64,000 bases of DNA from Bryobacterales bacterium (GTDB lineage: Bacteria > Acidobacteriota > Terriglobia > Bryobacterales > Bryobacteraceae). The notes under the pieces were generated by a model. The model was given only the letters and a program-made list of their open reading frames with translations. It ran no database searches and was not told where the DNA came from. The DNA is taken from positions 62,001 through 126,000 of the forward strand of contig PLRS01000054.1 of assembly GCA_003164035.1 (NCBI GenBank). Reading direction: 5' to 3'. This document shows positions 34,324-43,291 of the stretch, one piece after another. A program made the translations under genes and the position numbers. Positions within the stretch are counted from its first letter, which is position 1; every line of letters starts with the position of its first letter.

Positions 34324-36852
34324 ATGAATTCGAACGATGCAATGACGCGCCGCGGCTTGCTGGGCCGGGCGTTGGGAGGAGCGGCCCTGGTTTCGGCGCT
34401 CGACTCCGCCAGCCAGTTGCTGGCCCAGACGCCGCAGCCCCAAGTGCGTATCCGCGATAGCTTCGACTTCGGCTGGAAGTTCTTCAAGGGCGATGCGCCC
34501 GGCGCCCAGGAACCGGGATTCGCCGATGCGTCCTGGCGCGGCCTCGATCTGCCGCACGACTGGAGCGTGGAAGGCCCCTTCTCGCAGAACGAGTCCAGCG
34601 CCGGCTCGGGTGGTTACGCCCCCACTGGTATTGGCTGGTACCGCAAACGCTTTCGCCTCCCGGCATCCTTCCAGGACCGCAAGGTGTCCATCGAGTTCGA
34701 TGGCGTCTACCAGAATGGTGAAGTGTGGATCAACGGGCATTACCTCGGCAAGCGCCCCTACGGCTATATTAGCTTCGCCTACGACCTCACGCCGCACTTG
34801 AACGCCGGTGAGAACGTGGTCGCCGTGAAAGTGGATAACTCCCCGCAGCCCGGCTCGCGCTGGTACTCGGGGTCGGGCATTTACCGGCACACGTGGCTGC
34901 TGGCGGTCAATCCCGTCCACGTCGCCCAGTGGGGAACTTTCGTCACCACGCCCAGGGTTGCCAAGGAAGCCGCGACCCTCCATGTCGAGACTCAAGTGCG
35001 CAACACCAAAACGGCGGCCGTAAATTGCACCCTGGTCACCGCGCTGGTCGATGGCGAGGGCAAAGTAATCCAAACGGCGGAGGCGCCTGGCGAGATCGGC
35101 CCCAACGCCGAATACCAGTTCGAGCAGTCTCTTATCGTCGAAAAACCCGCGCTCTGGAGTGTGTCCGCCCCGTATCTTTATAAAGTGCGCAGCACCGTCC
35201 GCGTCGGCCAGCAAACGGTGGACGAGTACGATACCCCGATCGGCATTCGCGAGGCGATATTCGACGCCGATCGCGGGTTCCTGCTGAATGGCGAGCACGT
35301 CAAACTGAACGGAGTTTGCCTGCACCACGATGCCGGCGCGGTGGGCGCGGCCGTGCCGGAGCGCGTCTGGGAGCGGCGCTTCGAGATCCTGCGCGAGATG
35401 GGCTGCAATGCCATCCGCACCAGCCACAATCCGCCCGCGCCCGAGTTCCTAGATCTCTGCGACCGCATGGGTTTCCTGGTCATGGACGAGTCCTTCGACG
35501 AGTGGAAGGCCGGCAAGGGCCAGGTGCGCGGCAACGGCTATTCCAGGCTCTTCGACGAGTGGCACGAGCGCGATGTGACCGATTTCGTCCGCCGCGACCG
35601 CAATCACCCTTCCGTGGTGCTGTGGAGTTGCGGTAATGAAATCCCCGACCAGCTCACCGAGCACGGCCTGGAGATTCTGCGCGAACTGCTGGCCATCTTC
35701 CATCGCGAAGACCCCACCCGCCCGGTCACGGCCGCCTGCGACAACATCGCCGCCGAACCCAAGGCGACCCCCGCGGAGTTTCTGAGCACGCTCGATATCG
35801 TGGGATACAACTACGCCGACCGTTGGCGCGAGCACCGCGAGTTGTACTATAGCCTCGACAAAGCCGCCCATCCCAACTGGCGCATGATCGGAACCGAAAG
35901 CAGCGGCATGGGCGGGCAACGCGGCGACTATAGCGCCATTTTTCCCCCATCCCCGGCGCAGGCCGCGGCCGGGCCCAGACGCAGAGGCGGCATGGGCGGT
36001 TTCGCCCTCGATACCGAGCAGCTCTGGAAGTTCGTGCGCACCCACGATTACGTCGCCGGCGATTTCATGTGGACCGGCATCGATTACCTCGGCGAGGCTT
36101 TCGGCGCTGCCCGAGGCTCCGGCGCGGGCTGCATCGACAGTTGCGGTTTCCCCAAGGACGGCTACTACTTCTACCAGAGCCAGTGGACCGATAAGCCGGT
36201 CCTGCACCTCTCCCCGCACTGGAACTGGAAGGGACATGAAGGTGCCTTCCTGCCATTCTCCTGCTACACCAATTGCGACAGCGTCGAGTTGTTTCTCAAT
36301 GGCAAGTCCGTCGGCGTCAAAGGCTACGCGTTCCCGCGGTACGGCATGCAGGGCCGCTACGGCCAATCCGCCCCGGTGCCCGCCGGAGCCGCCCGCACCA
36401 CCAACGACCTGCACCTCTCCTGGGACGTGCCCTTCGAGCCCGGCACCCTTAAGGCGGTCGGGATGAAGGGTGGAAAGGTTGCCGTGGAGAGGGAGATCTC
36501 GACCACCGGCGACCCTGCCGCCATCGCCCTTTCCGTGGACCGCGAGACCATCCGCGCCGACCGCCGCGACGTGGCCCACGTCATCGTGAAGGTGTTGGAC
36601 GCCCAGGGCCGTTTGCACCCCGATGCCGCGAGCCCGATCGCCTTCGCGGTCCAGGGCGAAGGCCGCCTGATCGGCGTGGACAACGGCAATATGGCCGACA
36701 TGGCGGCGGATTTCAAGGGCAAGACCTGCAAGGTCTTCCACGGTATGTGCCTGGCGATGGTGCAATCGGCCGCCGCTGCCGGCCAGATTCGCGTCACCGC
36801 CACTTCTCCCGGCCTCCAGCCGGCAACGCTGACCATCCTGACCAAGGTGTGA
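34324..36852 (+). CDS. GH2 family beta-galactosidase-like enzyme, Tat-exported
   Basis: 842 aa. I placed the start at 34324 (GAGGAAA upstream; MNSNDAMTRRGLLGRALGG is a twin-arginine leader); an earlier ATG at 34276 is less likely. Domains: sugar-binding (FGWKFFKGDAPGAQEPGFAD), Ig-like sandwich (ATLHVETQVRNTKTAAVN), TIM barrel with acid/base E439 (LWSCGNEIPD) and nucleophile E525 (MIGTESSGMG), then beta-rich C-terminal domains ending in a DUF4982/Ig-like part. The HNPPAPEFLDLCDRMGFLVM motif is typical of the family. Barrel insertion IFPPSPAQAAAGPRRRGG (about residues 540-558) is low-complexity. It probably releases beta-linked galactose or a similar sugar. Confidence 0.92.
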   Translation: MNSNDAMTRRGLLGRALGGAALVSALDSASQLLAQTPQPQVRIRDSFDFGWKFFKGDAPGAQEPGFADASWRGLDLPHDWSVEGPFSQNESSAGSGGYAPTGIGWYRKRFRLPASFQDRKVSIEFDGVYQNGEVWINGHYLGKRPYGYISFAYDLTPHLNAGENVVAVKVDNSPQPGSRWYSGSGIYRHTWLLAVNPVHVAQWGTFVTTPRVAKEAATLHVETQVRNTKTAAVNCTLVTALVDGEGKVIQTAEAPGEIGPNAEYQFEQSLIVEKPALWSVSAPYLYKVRSTVRVGQQTVDEYDTPIGIREAIFDADRGFLLNGEHVKLNGVCLHHDAGAVGAAVPERVWERRFEILREMGCNAIRTSHNPPAPEFLDLCDRMGFLVMDESFDEWKAGKGQVRGNGYSRLFDEWHERDVTDFVRRDRNHPSVVLWSCGNEIPDQLTEHGLEILRELLAIFHREDPTRPVTAACDNIAAEPKATPAEFLSTLDIVGYNYADRWREHRELYYSLDKAAHPNWRMIGTESSGMGGQRGDYSAIFPPSPAQAAAGPRRRGGMGGFALDTEQLWKFVRTHDYVAGDFMWTGIDYLGEAFGAARGSGAGCIDSCGFPKDGYYFYQSQWTDKPVLHLSPHWNWKGHEGAFLPFSCYTNCDSVELFLNGKSVGVKGYAFPRYGMQGRYGQSAPVPAGAARTTNDLHLSWDVPFEPGTLKAVGMKGGKVAVEREISTTGDPAAIALSVDRETIRADRRDVAHVIVKVLDAQGRLHPDAASPIAFAVQGEGRLIGVDNGNMADMAADFKGKTCKVFHGMCLAMVQSAAAAGQIRVTATSPGLQPATLTILTKV

Positions 36853-36864
36853 GGCCGGCGATCC

Positions 36865-36897
36865 CTGGGGTAGACCAGGGTTCTTTGTGGTCTGCGG
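36865..36897. repeat. Palindromic repeat family D, half copy 2
   Basis: GGGGTAGACCAGG...TTTGTGGTCTGCGG resembles the half copy at 31726 and the left side of the full element at 40150. It directly precedes a family A repeat, so two element families lie back to back here. Confidence 0.55.
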
Positions 36898-36902
36898 CGC
36901 GG

Positions 36903-36995
36903 CGACCGCTCCCTTGCGGTCGCGGCTCGGTAAGTGATTGAGAACACGCGGCATCCGTTACCGAGCCGCGACCGCAAGGGAGCGGTTGCCGGGAA
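36903..36995. repeat. Palindromic repeat family A, copy 2
   Basis: Inverted arms at 36903-36933 and 36958-36995, with the tail GTTGCCGGGAA; the sequence AAGCACC follows at 37022. It fills the gap between the GH2 and sensor kinase genes and adds a false N-terminal extension to the kinase reading frame (YRAATARERL). Confidence 0.88.
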
Positions 36996-37069
36996 CCAAT
37001 TTCCCTGCATCGGCTGAGGCTAAGCACCCCACCCGCCTTCCACAGATTCAGATATGCGAAGCTGATTAC

Positions 37070-40057
37070 ATGCGTGCTTTGGGTAGCGGAACCGGGTCGC
37101 CTCAAACCACTCGCGTCATATTGCTAGGCGCGATCCTGGTTTCGGCGGCATTGGCTCTCACTCCGCCGCGAAGCACTCTCGACGGTTATGGCCATCGCGT
37201 GTGGCAGAGCGCGGACGGGCTGCCGGAAAGCACCATCCAGGCATTCGCGCAAACCCGGGATCACTACCTTTGGATCGGCACCACGGGCGGACTGGTGCGG
37301 TTCGACGGCGTTCATTTCACCGTCTTCGATCGCGAGAGTACTCCCGCCCTTGGTGAGAACAGTGTGTATACCTTGTTGGCCGCCAGCGACGGCGCCTTGT
37401 GGATCGGCACGGAGGGGGCCGGCCTGGTGCGGTATAAGAACGGCCTTTTCCAAAGCTTTTCCGAAAAGGAGGGACTCACCAACCCGTTTGTCCGCGTCGT
37501 TTTCGAAGACAGCCAGGGAACCGTGTGGGTCGGCACGGACCGTGGACTTTTCCGCATTCACGGCGCCGGGCTGGTTCGCGTGGACAGCCAATCGGGTATA
37601 CGGTCCATCGCCGTGCATACGATCCGGGAGGATCGCGAGGGCGGCCTTTGGGTTGGTGGAGAGCGCCTGATTCGCCTCTCGGGCGTCAAGGCAACCTTGC
37701 TTCATTTTCCCGGCGGACTCGGCGAGAATACCGTCCGATCCGTGCTGGAGGCGAGGGATGGAACCATCTGGGTCGGGACCGTCGCGGGACTGCAGCGGGT
37801 GACTCGCGCCCCCTCCGGGGTTGGGTTTGTCTCCCAAAAAATCGATGGTATCGAAACTACCGTCCAGGCCCTGCGCGAGAGCCGCGACGGGGCCCTGTGG
37901 GCCGCCACCGTCGGCGGCGGGTTGATTCGCTATCGCGATGGCGCCTTTTCGGAGCAGACGTCGCCCGCCGTGCTGCCGAGCAATGTCGTGCTGGCGCTGT
38001 TTGAGGATGAGGAACGGAATCTCTGGGTCGGAACTCAGGCCGGGCTGGTCCGGTTCAGCCAGACCCCGGTCGCCATGTTGCCGTTTCCCGATTCTCGCGA
38101 TTCCGTTTTCGGAACCGTCTACGCCGACCGCGACGGTAGTATTTGGATCGCCGGTCCGCATTTGTACCACTCCGACGGCCGCGCTATCGTTCCGGCTGCG
38201 CTGCCGCCGTCGCTCGCGGGCATTTCCGTTCGGAATGTATTTCGCGATAGCCGGGGTACTCTTTGGCTTGGGACAAAGACCGGCGCCGTTCGCATCCTGG
38301 GAAACCGGGTGTTCCGTTACACCATGGAGAATGGTCTCATCAACGATTTCGTCCGGGCGTTTGCCGAAGATTCCAGCGGCGCCATCTGGATCGGGACGGA
38401 CAGCGGCCTAAGCCGCTGGACTCCCAACGGCTTCACCAGTTTTCATACCCGCAACGGCCTGGCCTATGGCAGCGTCCGAGCCCTGTTGATCGACCATACC
38501 GGAGACTTATGGGTGGGAACCGAACGGGGACCCAGCCACATGCGCGCCAGCGTATTCGTGAACGATGCCCCGGTCAGGCTGCTGGCCGGCGAGAAGATCT
38601 GGACGATTCATGAAGACCCCGATGGCGGTTTATGGTTCGGCACCCGGGCCGGCGGTCTCTATCGCTGGAAGAACGCCAGGCTCAGTCATTTCACTACCCG
38701 TGAAGGACTTGCCAGCAACAGCATTTCGCAAATCCTGGAAGACGCCCGCGGCAACCTTTGGATGAGCGGCCCGACTTACATTTCTTCCGTCCCCAGAACC
38801 GAGCTGGACCGGTCGGCGGACGCTCCGCCGTACCACCCCGCGGTGACTTTCTACGACATCTCCGACACCATGCAGACCAGCCAGTTGAATGGCGGAATTC
38901 AGCCGGCCGGATGCATTACCTCGAAGGGGGAAATCTGGTTTGCCGGCAGCAAAGGCCCCGTCCTGGTCACCCCGGATACTCCCCGCCCCGCCCAAGCGCC
39001 TCCCGTGGCGATCGAGCGCGTGGTTGCCGATGGCCAGGACGTCCCCGCGACCGGAAAGCTGAACCTGGGCCCTGGGGAGGGTAAGCTGGAGATCGACTAC
39101 ACCGCTGTCCGGCTCAAGGCGCAGGCCAGAATCCGTTTCAAGTACCTGCTCGAGGGCTTCGATCGCGGCTGGACCGAGGCCGGCAGCCGCCGCGCCGCTT
39201 ACTACACCAACCTTCCGCCCGGCCGCTATCGCTTCCGCGTGATGGCCTTCGATATGGAAACACCGCGCAGCACCGCCGAAGCCGCGCTCGATCTGTATTG
39301 GCGGCCTTATTTCTACCAGACCACCTGGTCGCTCGCATGCGCCATAGTCCTCGCCGGCGCAATGGCATGGGCCGCCCACCGCGTCCGCGTCCGGCGGATT
39401 CGCTCACGGTACCAGGGTATCCTGCTCGAACGGAACCGGGTGGCGCGCGAAATGCACGATACCCTGATTCAAGGTTGCGCCGGCGTGTCCGCTTTGCTCG
39501 AAGCCGCCTCCTGCGTCAACGGCAGTTCCCCCGAAACCAGCCGGGACCTTCTCGATCGCGCCCGCACCCACGTTCGCGAAACCATGGACGAGGCGCGCCG
39601 CGCCGTCTGGGACCTGCGGCACACCGTTCCCGCCAGCGGAATCGCCGCCGCGCTGGCCGAAGAGGCCGGCCGGACCCAGAGGGAAACCGGCATACCGGTT
39701 CGCTATGAGCCCTCCGGGCCGCCATTCCCGGTACCCGGGCACATCGAAGCCGAGCTGCTGTCCATCGCCCGCGAGGCTCTTCGCAATGCCGTCCGCCATG
39801 CCCATCCCCGCACCCTCAGCCTGCGGCTTCACTTCGGCCGCCGCAAAGTGCAGATGGATATCACCGACGATGGCTGCGGCTTCGCCGTGGAGCAGAACAC
39901 CGCCGATCGCTACGGCATCACAGGCATGCGCGAACGCGTCGAAGCCCTGGGTGGCGAGTTCCTCGTCGAAAGTGAACCCGGCGCCGGCTCCCACATCGCC
40001 GTGACAGTGGCCGTGAACCGCTCGGTGGCGAATTCCAAATGGGTCCGCCGGTTCTAG
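37070..40057 (+). CDS. Two-component propeller sensor histidine kinase (HisKA_3)
   Basis: 995 aa from the ATG at 37070. The longer in-frame start at 36938 lies inside a repeat and is rejected. A membrane-spanning leader (TRVILLGAILVSAALALT) is followed by a large periplasmic sensor made of about a dozen Reg_prop propeller repeats (WIGTTGGLVRFDG, LWIGTEGAGLVRY, VWVGTDRGLFR). The Y_Y_Y domain (FKYLLEGFDRGWTEAG, YTNLPPGRYRFRVMA) comes next. A membrane helix (SLACAIVLAGAMAWAA) precedes the NarL-type kinase core: H796 in REMHDTLIQG, N-box N906 in EALRNAVRHA, and G-boxes DDGCGF and GITGMRERVEALGG. It lacks the DNA-binding domain of the HTCS hybrids, so it must signal to a separate NarL-type regulator such as the one at 28202. 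Confidence 0.93.
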   Translation: MRALGSGTGSPQTTRVILLGAILVSAALALTPPRSTLDGYGHRVWQSADGLPESTIQAFAQTRDHYLWIGTTGGLVRFDGVHFTVFDRESTPALGENSVYTLLAASDGALWIGTEGAGLVRYKNGLFQSFSEKEGLTNPFVRVVFEDSQGTVWVGTDRGLFRIHGAGLVRVDSQSGIRSIAVHTIREDREGGLWVGGERLIRLSGVKATLLHFPGGLGENTVRSVLEARDGTIWVGTVAGLQRVTRAPSGVGFVSQKIDGIETTVQALRESRDGALWAATVGGGLIRYRDGAFSEQTSPAVLPSNVVLALFEDEERNLWVGTQAGLVRFSQTPVAMLPFPDSRDSVFGTVYADRDGSIWIAGPHLYHSDGRAIVPAALPPSLAGISVRNVFRDSRGTLWLGTKTGAVRILGNRVFRYTMENGLINDFVRAFAEDSSGAIWIGTDSGLSRWTPNGFTSFHTRNGLAYGSVRALLIDHTGDLWVGTERGPSHMRASVFVNDAPVRLLAGEKIWTIHEDPDGGLWFGTRAGGLYRWKNARLSHFTTREGLASNSISQILEDARGNLWMSGPTYISSVPRTELDRSADAPPYHPAVTFYDISDTMQTSQLNGGIQPAGCITSKGEIWFAGSKGPVLVTPDTPRPAQAPPVAIERVVADGQDVPATGKLNLGPGEGKLEIDYTAVRLKAQARIRFKYLLEGFDRGWTEAGSRRAAYYTNLPPGRYRFRVMAFDMETPRSTAEAALDLYWRPYFYQTTWSLACAIVLAGAMAWAAHRVRVRRIRSRYQGILLERNRVAREMHDTLIQGCAGVSALLEAASCVNGSSPETSRDLLDRARTHVRETMDEARRAVWDLRHTVPASGIAAALAEEAGRTQRETGIPVRYEPSGPPFPVPGHIEAELLSIAREALRNAVRHAHPRTLSLRLHFGRRKVQMDITDDGCGFAVEQNTADRYGITGMRERVEALGGEFLVESEPGAGSHIAVTVAVNRSVANSKWVRRF

Positions 40058-40149
40058 ATTTTCTCGTAGCGCGGACTCTCAAGTCTGCAGCGTCAGCTTT
40101 CGAGCCGACGTTCTTCGCCGCGCTGGCTATGCTGACCGGCTGAGGCCCA

Positions 40150-40239
40150 GTGGGACAGACGATCGTTTCTTGTCGTCTGTCAAGCTGCTGTGCTTTGGCA
40201 AGGGCACTGACAGACCGCGAAAACGTTGGTCTGTCCCAC
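40150..40239. repeat. Palindromic repeat family D, complete element
   Basis: GTGGGACAGAC at 40150-40160 is the perfect complement of GTCTGTCCCAC at 40229-40239. Imperfect pairing continues inward (GATCGTTT against AAAACGTT, and GTCTGTC against GACAGAC). The 90-bp unit lies between convergent genes and may also end transcription. Confidence 0.75.
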
Positions 40240-40246
40240 CCCACCC

Positions 40247-41503
40247 CTATGCGCTCGCCGCAAACCACGGCGTGCCCGGCATCTGCGCCTTTTTCGCTAC
40301 TTCGTCGTCCATTTCCACCCCGATTCCCGGCCGGTCTGGAATCGCGATGTGTCCCTTCTCGATGATTTCCCCTTCTTTCACCCAGTTCTTCCACAGATCC
40401 GGGTGATTGATCCAGTGCCATTCGCACACCAGGAAATTCGGAACCGACGCGCACACGTGCGCCGACGCCATCGTCCCCACCGGCGACACCACGCAGTGCG
40501 GCGCGAACGGAATATAGTAGGCGTCCGCCAGGTTCGCGATCTTGCGCGCTTCCGATAAGCCGCCGGTCTTTTGAATATCGGGCATGATGATATCCACCGC
40601 CCGCTTCTCCAGCAGCGCCGTGTAGCCCCAGCGCATGAACAGGTTTTCGCCGCAGCAGATCGGCGTCCTGGTCGAGCGCCTGATCTCCGCCATCGCATCC
40701 ATGTTCTCCGCCGGCACCGGTTCTTCCAGCCACAGCAGGTGGAAGCTTTCGAGTTCCTGGGCCACCCGTTTGCCCGTCGGCGCGTCGTAGAACCCGTGCA
40801 TGTCCACCGCCAGGTCGATCGACGGAGGGAGTTTCTCGCGAATGTGCCGGACCTCTTTTACCATCCGATCGATCTCGCCGTTGCTCGCTGTCCGGTTCAC
40901 CCGGTCGAAGCGGGCCGGATCGCGCGCATCATCGATGTCCATCTTGGCCGCCGTGAATCCCGCTTCCTGAATCCAGGGCACTTTCCGGTCGCCCTCCGCC
41001 CCCATCACATCGTGCATGTCCGAGTCGCAGTACATCCGCACGCGGTCGCGGAACTTGCCGCCCATCAGTTGGTAAATGGGCAGCCCGAGCGCCTTTCCCA
41101 CCAGGTCCCAAAGCGCGATCTCCAGGCCGCTGAGCGCGGTGGTGTACTGCCCGCCCTGGGCGCCGGCGAAAATGCCGCTTCGCCTCAGCGCCTCCCAGAT
41201 GGCATCGATATTCAACGGGTCCTTGCCGGCGAGAAATTGCTTGAAACTCGCCACCAACGCCGGTGTGCCGATGGCGGCATCGGTCGATTCGCCCTGGCCG
41301 ATCAGCCCCTGATCGGTGTAGATCCGCACGTGCGCCTGCGGCCCGTGTACCATCACCATGGCGGTGCGGACGTCGGTGATCTTCAGCTTCGGCCGCTGGT
41401 ACGTGGTGGTCGCGGCCTGAATGGCCTTCGACAGAGACGGAAGCGCAAACGCGGCTCCGATCGGCGCCGCGGCCGTCTGCAAAAGGGTCCTACGCGTAAT
41501 CAT
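40247..41503 (-). CDS. Exported DgoD-like enolase-superfamily dehydratase
   Basis: 418 aa. GAGGAGG lies 7 nt upstream of the ATG. Leader MITRRTLLQTAAAPIGAAFA is a twin-arginine signal. Family motifs follow the galactonate-dehydratase branch: AKMDIDD (KxD lysine region), Asp in AVDMHGFYD, Glu in LWLEEPVPAE, Glu in CCGENLFMRWG, and the His/Asp site FAPHCVVSPVGT. It should dehydrate an aldonic acid to a 2-keto-3-deoxy acid. It is preceded on the same strand by dhaK and dhaL with 55 bp between, so it likely belongs to that operon. Export is unusual for this enzyme type. Confidence 0.88.
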   Translation of the reverse strand: MITRRTLLQTAAAPIGAAFALPSLSKAIQAATTTYQRPKLKITDVRTAMVMVHGPQAHVRIYTDQGLIGQGESTDAAIGTPALVASFKQFLAGKDPLNIDAIWEALRRSGIFAGAQGGQYTTALSGLEIALWDLVGKALGLPIYQLMGGKFRDRVRMYCDSDMHDVMGAEGDRKVPWIQEAGFTAAKMDIDDARDPARFDRVNRTASNGEIDRMVKEVRHIREKLPPSIDLAVDMHGFYDAPTGKRVAQELESFHLLWLEEPVPAENMDAMAEIRRSTRTPICCGENLFMRWGYTALLEKRAVDIIMPDIQKTGGLSEARKIANLADAYYIPFAPHCVVSPVGTMASAHVCASVPNFLVCEWHWINHPDLWKNWVKEGEIIEKGHIAIPDRPGIGVEMDDEVAKKAQMPGTPWFAASA

Positions 41504-41558
41504 CCCGGTCCTCCTCGGTTCCCGATTCGTGCGGAATTTCCATTCTAGCCCGGTCTAC

Positions 41559-42179
41559 CTACCCCGGCCGCGCACTGAGGCTCTCGACGATGCGCGCCAA
41601 CGCGACCATGCCGGGGTCGTCGCGGCCGATCCCTTTGGCGCCGAAGATACGCGCGCGGCCTTGTCGAAACGGCAGTTCGCGAAATTGAACGATGGCGCCG
41701 GCGATGGCCCGTGCCGCCTCGCTCGCCATGGCGGCGGGGTCGTCGAGTGCTGCCACGGCGAGCCGTGCGGCTTCGAGCGCGTCCAGAACCGTCTTATCGC
41801 CCAATTGCCCTTTGCCGCGATCCGACATCGCCTGGATCGCGCCGCCGAGCAGTCCCGGCACCTCCGCCCACGGCACTTCGTTTCGGCCTTTCACCGCCTT
41901 GGCCGCCGACATCAGCCCGGTGGCCAGCAAGGTCCCGTAAGTCGACGCCGAGACGCGCGTGAAAGCCTGCGCGCACCTGAGCAGCGCCATGCCGATATCG
42001 TCGGGAAGGTTCGGCAGATCCTCCGCCAACCGGTCGGCCGCACGCATCAGGTTGACGCCCAGGTCGCCGTCCCCCAGCGCCGCGTCGAGTTCGTTCAGCT
42101 CGCCGGCCGAGACGCCCATCCGCTCTTTCAGTTTGACCACGGCCCAGCGGAGGGATTCGGTAGTGAGTGCGCCAGCCAT
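41559..42179 (-). CDS. dhaL: Dihydroxyacetone kinase-type subunit DhaL
   Basis: 206 aa. All-alpha nucleotide-binding subunit. ELDAALGDGDLGVNLMRAAD carries the Asp residues that bind Mg-ADP or Mg-ATP, and FTRVSASTYGTLLATGLMSA is the second nucleotide-binding block. The start follows the DhaK stop by 1 bp, with GAAGGTG upstream, so the two are coupled. No DhaM is in the window. The protein may use ATP directly, or DhaM may be elsewhere. Related pairs phosphorylate erythrulose or other tri- and tetroses, so the substrate need not be dihydroxyacetone. Confidence 0.9.
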   Translation of the reverse strand: MAGALTTESLRWAVVKLKERMGVSAGELNELDAALGDGDLGVNLMRAADRLAEDLPNLPDDIGMALLRCAQAFTRVSASTYGTLLATGLMSAAKAVKGRNEVPWAEVPGLLGGAIQAMSDRGKGQLGDKTVLDALEAARLAVAALDDPAAMASEAARAIAGAIVQFRELPFRQGRARIFGAKGIGRDDPGMVALARIVESLSARPG

Positions 42180-42180
42180 G

Positions 42181-43179
42181 TCACACCTTCAGAAACGGGC
42201 AGTCGCAGGGCGCCTTCCACAGCGCCTCCAGTTCGGCGTCGAGCTTCGCGAACGTGATCGACATGCCCGCCATTTCCATGGAAGTGGCATAGCGGCCGAC
42301 CAGCGGCGAAATCACGGTGACCCCCAATCCGCCGAGGGCCGCCGCCACATATCGATAGGCGATGTACAACTCCTCCAGCGGCGTCGCGCCCAGGCTGTTC
42401 ACCAGCACCGCCACCCGATCGCCGGCGCCGAGCGGCATATCCGCCAGCAGCATACCGAGCATTTCGGCCACAATTTCATCGGCCGTGCGCAGCGGTCCGC
42501 GCCGCACGCCGGGCTCGCCGTGAATGCCCATGCCGATTTCCATTTCGTCCTCGCCGATGCTGAAGGTGGGCCGCCCGGCGCAGGGCACCGTACAGGGCGT
42601 CAGCGCGACTCCCACCGAGCGGCAACTGTCCGCGGCCTTTTGCGCCAGCGCGGTGACCTCGTCCAGGGAGGCCCCGGCGGCGGCTTTGGCTCCAGCCATC
42701 TTGTAACAAAGCACCAGCCCGGCCACGCCGCGGCGCTTATGCCGTTCCTCGGGCCCGGCGCTCGAGACATCGTCGGCCACCAGTACCGTGGTGGTGCGGA
42801 TGCCTTCCATTTCCATCATCTCGCCGGCCATATCGAAATTCATACGGTCCCCGCCGTAGTTGCCATAAAGCCGGAGAACACCCGCGCCCCCATCGGCGGC
42901 GCGGATGGCATCGGTCATCAAGTCCACGCCGGGAGACGAAAAAACGTCGCCAATCGCACAGGCGTCGGCCAAGCCCGCACCCAGGTAGCCGGTGAACACC
43001 GGCAGGTGACCGGAACCGCCGCCGGTCACAATCCCCACCTTGCCGCCGATAGGGGCGCTCGTACTTACCACGACCCGCCCCTCGGCGCCGGTGCGGCGGT
43101 AGTATTGCGGGTGGGCGGCGCAAAGCCCGTCCAGCATTTCGTTGACGTAATCGGCGGGCCGATTGAGAATTTTCTTCAT
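42181..43179 (-). CDS. dhaK: Dihydroxyacetone kinase-type subunit DhaK
   Basis: 332 aa. Substrate-binding subunit. GGGSGHLPVFTGYLGAGLAD and IGDVFSSPG are the usual N-terminal blocks. NYGGDRMNFDMAGEM binds substrate and phosphate. The His that forms the hemiaminal with the substrate ketone is visible in EIGMGIHGEPGVR. Together with DhaL it phosphorylates a small keto sugar. The row DUF362, dhaK, dhaL, dehydratase on one strand points to sugar-acid use: dehydratase and aldolase products would include a triose or tetrose. Confidence 0.92.
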   Translation of the reverse strand: MKKILNRPADYVNEMLDGLCAAHPQYYRRTGAEGRVVVSTSAPIGGKVGIVTGGGSGHLPVFTGYLGAGLADACAIGDVFSSPGVDLMTDAIRAADGGAGVLRLYGNYGGDRMNFDMAGEMMEMEGIRTTTVLVADDVSSAGPEERHKRRGVAGLVLCYKMAGAKAAAGASLDEVTALAQKAADSCRSVGVALTPCTVPCAGRPTFSIGEDEMEIGMGIHGEPGVRRGPLRTADEIVAEMLGMLLADMPLGAGDRVAVLVNSLGATPLEELYIAYRYVAAALGGLGVTVISPLVGRYATSMEMAGMSITFAKLDAELEALWKAPCDCPFLKV

Positions 43180-43291
43180 GTTCGCTGTCCCAGCTTACTC
43201 AAAGGAAGTGTAGCAAGCTTGTGGCAAGCAGCCCGGGGGGCCGGCGGCGATCCATGAACGGGCCTCTTCGATGCGGCCGAAAGTTCGGCGC

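Noticed and set aside
36938-37069. Longer N terminus for the propeller kinase beginning at 36938
   Set aside because: These codons lie within a family A repeat; the same peptide (YRAATARERL) also arises from the copy at 52939, so it is not part of a conserved protein.
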